Part shown: positions 4,292 through 7,289 of the stretch, in pieces
How the letters are laid out: every line of letters starts with the position of its first letter
Position numbering within the stretch: position 1 is the first letter of the stretch
Assembly (NCBI GenBank): GCA_025453925.1
Contig: JALOPK010000163.1
Location: forward strand, 1-7,289
DNA: 7,289 nt
Direction: 5' to 3'
Source: Candidatus Eiseniibacteriota bacterium
GTDB lineage: Bacteria; JAFGKV01
Translations under genes and position numbers: made by a program
Notes under the pieces: model-generated
The model's database searches: none
The model's input: only the letters and a program-made list of their open reading frames with translations
Told to the model about the DNA's origin: nothing

Positions 4292-6919
4292 ATGAAGCGC
4301 GCTTTGCCCCTGTTCGTAGCCGTCCTCGTGTCCACCGCGGCGTTTGCGGCGGAGGGGCCCCACGACAGGGGCATCAGCGTGTCGACCCTTGCCAACGGAC
4401 TCACCGTGGCGGTGAAGGAGTACCACGCGGTGCCCGGCGTAAGCGTGCGCGTCTACCTCAAGGTAGGAAGCGCCCTGGAGGAGGAGTTCTTAGGGTATGG
4501 CGTCAGCCACTACTGCGAGCACCTCGTCGCGGGCTGCAGCACGACCAAACGGACTGAAGACGAACTGGATCGCACCATCCAGCTCATCGGCGCGCAGGAG
4601 AACGCCTACACAACCGCCGATCACACCTGCTATCATTCCTACTGCGCCGCCGAGCACTGGAAGACCGCGCTCGAGATCCTCGCGGAACATGTCATGCATT
4701 GCGCCATGTCCCCCGCTGAGCTGGAGCGGGAGAAGGGAGTCATCACCCGGGAGATCAACATGGGTGACGACGAGCCCTTCCGTGTCATATACAAACTCCT
4801 GATGAGCACGGTGTTCCCCAACTCGCCCCTCGGGGTACCCACCATCGGGTTCCGCGACAATTTCGTGAGCCTGACGCCCGATCAGGTCGTGGGGTTCTAC
4901 CGCAGACACTACGTGCCCAACAATACGATCGTCGTGATCGTGGGCGACATCAAGACGGACGATGTCCTCGCCACGGTGGAAGACATGATGGGTGGGTGGC
5001 CCCGCGGGTCACTCTACAAGGCGGTGCTCCCCGAGGAGCCCCCGCAGATCTCGATGCGCAAGCGGAGCGAGGAGCTCCCCGGCGACGTCGGCTATCTGCG
5101 GGTCGCGTGGCCGGGCGCCCGGCTCACCGACCCCGACCTCTATGCGCTGGACATGCTGGCCGCAGTCCTCGGACACGGCGCCAGCTCGAGGCTCGGCAAG
5201 GCGCTCAAGGAAGACCGGCAACTGGTCTACGATATCAGCGCTTACTCCCACACGCCCGCCATCGCGCCAGGCCCCTTTGCCGTCACCGCCATGGTTCCCG
5301 CGGACAAGGTGAATGAGGCGGCCGCGGGCATTCTCGAACAGATCGAACTGATCAAGGAGCGCCTCGCATCCCCCGAGGAGCTGGCACGCGCGAAGAACCA
5401 GGTGATCGCCGACTACAGCTTCAGCCAGCAGTCCTGCGAGGACATGGCCGCCACCATCGGGGGCGATCTCCTCCGAACCGGCGACCCGACCTTCTCTGCG
5501 CAGTACACCGAACGCATGGCCTCGGTCACCGCGGAAGAAATCCGCGACATGGCGCGGCGGTATCTTCCACCCCATCGCGCGAGCATCGTGTGCCTCGGGG
5601 GAGAACCCCTGGAATCTCCCGCGTCAGAGAAGGCCTCCGCCGCCGGCGGACTTCCGGTGACGGGCTTCACCCTGGCGAACGGACTGACGGTAGTCACCCG
5701 CGCGAATCCCGGCGTGGACGTCGTCTCGATCCAGGCGCTGTTCAAGGGGGGAAATCGCCACGAGACTGAGGAGACCAACGGCCTCTTCACCATTCTCTCC
5801 CAGCTCTTGACCAAAGGGACGAAGCGCCATACCGCCGCCCAGATCGTCGAACTGGTAGAGGCGAGGGGCGGAAGCATCGAGAGCGGCAGTGGCAAAGAGA
5901 CCTTCTGGGTTCGCCTCAACGTGCTGGCCAAGGATCTCGACTTCGGGATGGAGCTTCTCGGCGAGCTCCTCACGCAGTCCACCTTCCCGGAGGACGAGCT
6001 GGAGAAGCAGAAGAAGGACGCGCTCGCCCGCCTTCAGAATCAGGAGAATGACTGGCAGTCCGAGGCTATCACCTTCTTCCTGGCGACCTGCTTCGCTGAT
6101 CATCCCTACCATCTCAACGGGATCGGGAGCACGGAGGCCATCTCCGCCACGACCCGGGACGCGGTGGTGGCCGCTCATCGCGCGTACACACGCGCCGGTT
6201 CCGCGGTGGTAGCCGTGTGTGGCGGTGTCGCCGCGGCCGACGTCGAGAGAGCCGCCGGCCGTTTCCTCCGCGACCTGCCGGCGGGCTCGTGTCCGGACCC
6301 CGTTTCGGTCTCTCTGCCCCGGCGTACCGGCGTGGAGCGCGCGACCAAGGTCAACGACAAGGGCCAAGTCACGATCTGTATGGGCTACCCCGGCCCGAGC
6401 TTCGGTCACGGGGATGAGTACCCGATCCGGCTCATGGACGCGATCACTTCCGGCATCAACCTGCCCCAGGGTTGGTTGCAGGATGCCCTGCGCGGCCGCA
6501 ACGATCTCGTGTACTTCGTCCACCTCATGCCGATCCTCTACCAGGAGGCCGGTGTGGTGGTCATTCTGACACAGTGTCAGCCAGACCTGGTGGATACGGT
6601 GATGACCCTACTGGCGGGTGAGATGCAACGGGCCCGGGCGGGCGAGTTCACCGAGGAGGACATCGAGGCCGCCAAAGGCGAGTACATTACCGCGGTGGAC
6701 AACGACACCCAGACCTCCGCGGTTCAGGCCCACCGCCTGGCGAGCTACGAATTGCTGGGTGTGGGGCGGGATGCCGCCTTCTCGTTCGCGGACAGGGTGA
6801 GAAGCGTGAAGGTGTCGGACGTCCAGCGCGTGTCGGCGGAGTACCTCACCGGGAGCGTGGTGACTCTGGCCGGGCCCCTGGCGGAGGAGAGCTCTCCGGC
6901 GGTGGGCGATCAGCCCTGA
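4292..6919 (+). CDS. Exported tandem M16 zinc metallopeptidase
   Basis: This encodes an 875-aa insulinase/pitrilysin-type (M16) protease, likely periplasmic or extracytoplasmic. The ATG at 4292 is chosen over one 75 nt upstream because GGGAG lies 6 nt before it and it exposes a signal peptide, MKRALPLFVAVLVSTAAFAA, cleaved near AFA-A. The inverted zinc motif HYCEH lies at residues 73-77 (ligands H73 and H77, base E76). The third ligand is E154 in TREINM, 77 residues after H77 as in pitrilysin; E147 is the conserved acidic neighbour. LTPDQVVGFYRRHYVPN (194-210) opens the first M16_C domain. A second LANGLTV (461-467) starts the repeat half, where TILSQ (500-504) replaces HxxEH, so that half is non-catalytic and helps form the closed chamber. 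Length and order resemble PqqL-like fused proteases. It probably degrades peptides; the substrate is unknown. It appears monocistronic. Confidence 0.96.
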   Translation: MKRALPLFVAVLVSTAAFAAEGPHDRGISVSTLANGLTVAVKEYHAVPGVSVRVYLKVGSALEEEFLGYGVSHYCEHLVAGCSTTKRTEDELDRTIQLIGAQENAYTTADHTCYHSYCAAEHWKTALEILAEHVMHCAMSPAELEREKGVITREINMGDDEPFRVIYKLLMSTVFPNSPLGVPTIGFRDNFVSLTPDQVVGFYRRHYVPNNTIVVIVGDIKTDDVLATVEDMMGGWPRGSLYKAVLPEEPPQISMRKRSEELPGDVGYLRVAWPGARLTDPDLYALDMLAAVLGHGASSRLGKALKEDRQLVYDISAYSHTPAIAPGPFAVTAMVPADKVNEAAAGILEQIELIKERLASPEELARAKNQVIADYSFSQQSCEDMAATIGGDLLRTGDPTFSAQYTERMASVTAEEIRDMARRYLPPHRASIVCLGGEPLESPASEKASAAGGLPVTGFTLANGLTVVTRANPGVDVVSIQALFKGGNRHETEETNGLFTILSQLLTKGTKRHTAAQIVELVEARGGSIESGSGKETFWVRLNVLAKDLDFGMELLGELLTQSTFPEDELEKQKKDALARLQNQENDWQSEAITFFLATCFADHPYHLNGIGSTEAISATTRDAVVAAHRAYTRAGSAVVAVCGGVAAADVERAAGRFLRDLPAGSCPDPVSVSLPRRTGVERATKVNDKGQVTICMGYPGPSFGHGDEYPIRLMDAITSGINLPQGWLQDALRGRNDLVYFVHLMPILYQEAGVVVILTQCQPDLVDTVMTLLAGEMQRARAGEFTEEDIEAAKGEYITAVDNDTQTSAVQAHRLASYELLGVGRDAAFSFADRVRSVKVSDVQRVSAEYLTGSVVTLAGPLAEESSPAVGDQP

Positions 6920-6983
6920 AGTGTGACGGCCGCGGCGCCGAGATGATGGTGGAGCGTTTTCCCCCGCGGCCTCGTGCAGCTGA

Positions 6984-7014
6984 GGAGCCCCTTCCGCGCA
7001 GCGGGTTCGGCTCC
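6984..7014. terminator. Weak stem-loop in the convergent intergenic region
   Basis: GGAGCC (6984-6989) pairs with GGCTCC (7009-7014), with an inner CCGC-GCA-GCGG stem. It lies between the converging protease and glycosyltransferase genes, where a bidirectional terminator would be expected. There is no T-run on either side, so the role is uncertain. Confidence 0.2.
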
Positions 7015-7168
7015 GGGCAATCCACCAGCAGCCGGGAAGGAGGCCCCTCGCCGACGACTCCGGGGCGACGTCCGGCGGCCGGGAACAGTGTGGGCCGACT
7101 GTACGCGATGCGTCAGGAGTGCCGCTGCTTCGGGAAACCCTGAGCCGCTCCGGCGCCCCCGCCGCGAC

Positions 7169-7289
7169 CTATGCCCGCGGCGGCCGGCCCACCAGCGGGT
7201 AGACTGCTTCCTTGAATCGTTCGAGGACGCGGTCCCATGTGTACCGTGCCCATACCTTCGCCCTCCCGGCCTCTCCCATGGCCCGGGCA
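7169..7289 (-). CDS. Probable GT4-family glycosyltransferase, C-terminal end only
   Basis: Thirty-nine codons and a TAG (7169-7171 on the complement) are visible; the gene enters from the right edge. The peptide reads ARAMGEAGRAKVWARYTWDR, then VLERFKEAVYPLVGRPPRA. The pattern MGEAGR, a basic/aromatic stretch, Tyr-Thr-Trp, and a final amphipathic helix ending in VY is the usual C-terminus of GT-B fold, group 1 glycosyltransferases, where the last helix packs back on the N-terminal domain. Such enzymes transfer sugars from nucleotide donors in cell-surface polysaccharide or glycolipid synthesis; the specific donor and acceptor cannot be told from this end. It converges on the protease gene with a 249-nt gap and so is not in the same operon. 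Confidence 0.72.
   Translation of the reverse strand, partial: ARAMGEAGRAKVWARYTWDRVLERFKEAVYPLVGRPPRA

Noticed and set aside
5624-6523. Minus-strand open frame of 299 codons opposite the protease
   Set aside because: It is the antisense shadow of a well-supported M16 gene with strong third-position G/C bias. It has no family resemblance.
6943-7143. Plus-strand frame of 66 codons after the protease
   Set aside because: It is Arg/Pro/Ser-rich, with no ribosome site and no motif, in the convergent spacer.

Overview
This is a GC-rich stretch of bacterial chromosome that is only about half coding. It holds one large confident gene, two complete small genes and two genes cut by the window edges. 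The organism cannot be named from this sequence. High GC, clean Shine-Dalgarno sites, a sparse gene layout and many repeat families between genes suggest an environmental bacterium with a large, loosely packed genome. Lineages such as Planctomycetota, Verrucomicrobiota, Hydrogenedentota or Acidobacteriota would fit, but that is inference from general appearance.

Layout. Positions 1-357 (minus) carry a HicB-family antitoxin gene that is still open at the left edge. A non-coding stretch follows (358-1480) with a perfect-armed 24-nt palindrome at 648-671, several hairpins and three short tandem repeats with a 7-nt period. Positions 1481-1924 (minus) encode a 147-aa four-helix membrane protein of unknown function. 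After another repeat-bearing gap (1925-2457), positions 2458-2586 (minus) encode a 42-aa single-pass membrane protein with a good ribosome binding site. The largest gap (2587-4291) holds an orphan intrinsic terminator, six GC-rich hairpins packed into 142 nt, a REP-like hairpin pair and two direct copies of a purine-rich word repeat. A third copy of that word lies inverted at 2301-2333.

Positions 4292-6919 (plus) encode an exported 875-aa tandem M16 zinc protease, with a signal peptide, an intact HxxEH site in the first half and a dead second half. A sigma-70-like promoter lies about 130 nt upstream. Positions 7169-7289 (minus) are the last 39 codons of a probable GT4-type glycosyltransferase, convergent with the protease gene.

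The genes do not form an obvious pathway. Each appears to be its own transcription unit separated by repeat-rich DNA. No complete new defence or metabolic system is visible. The most unusual content is the intergenic DNA: sequence-unrelated short repeats that share a 7-nt (locally 8-nt) period, and dense arrays of dissimilar hairpins. The 42-aa membrane protein and the truncated hicB locus are the other points worth following up.
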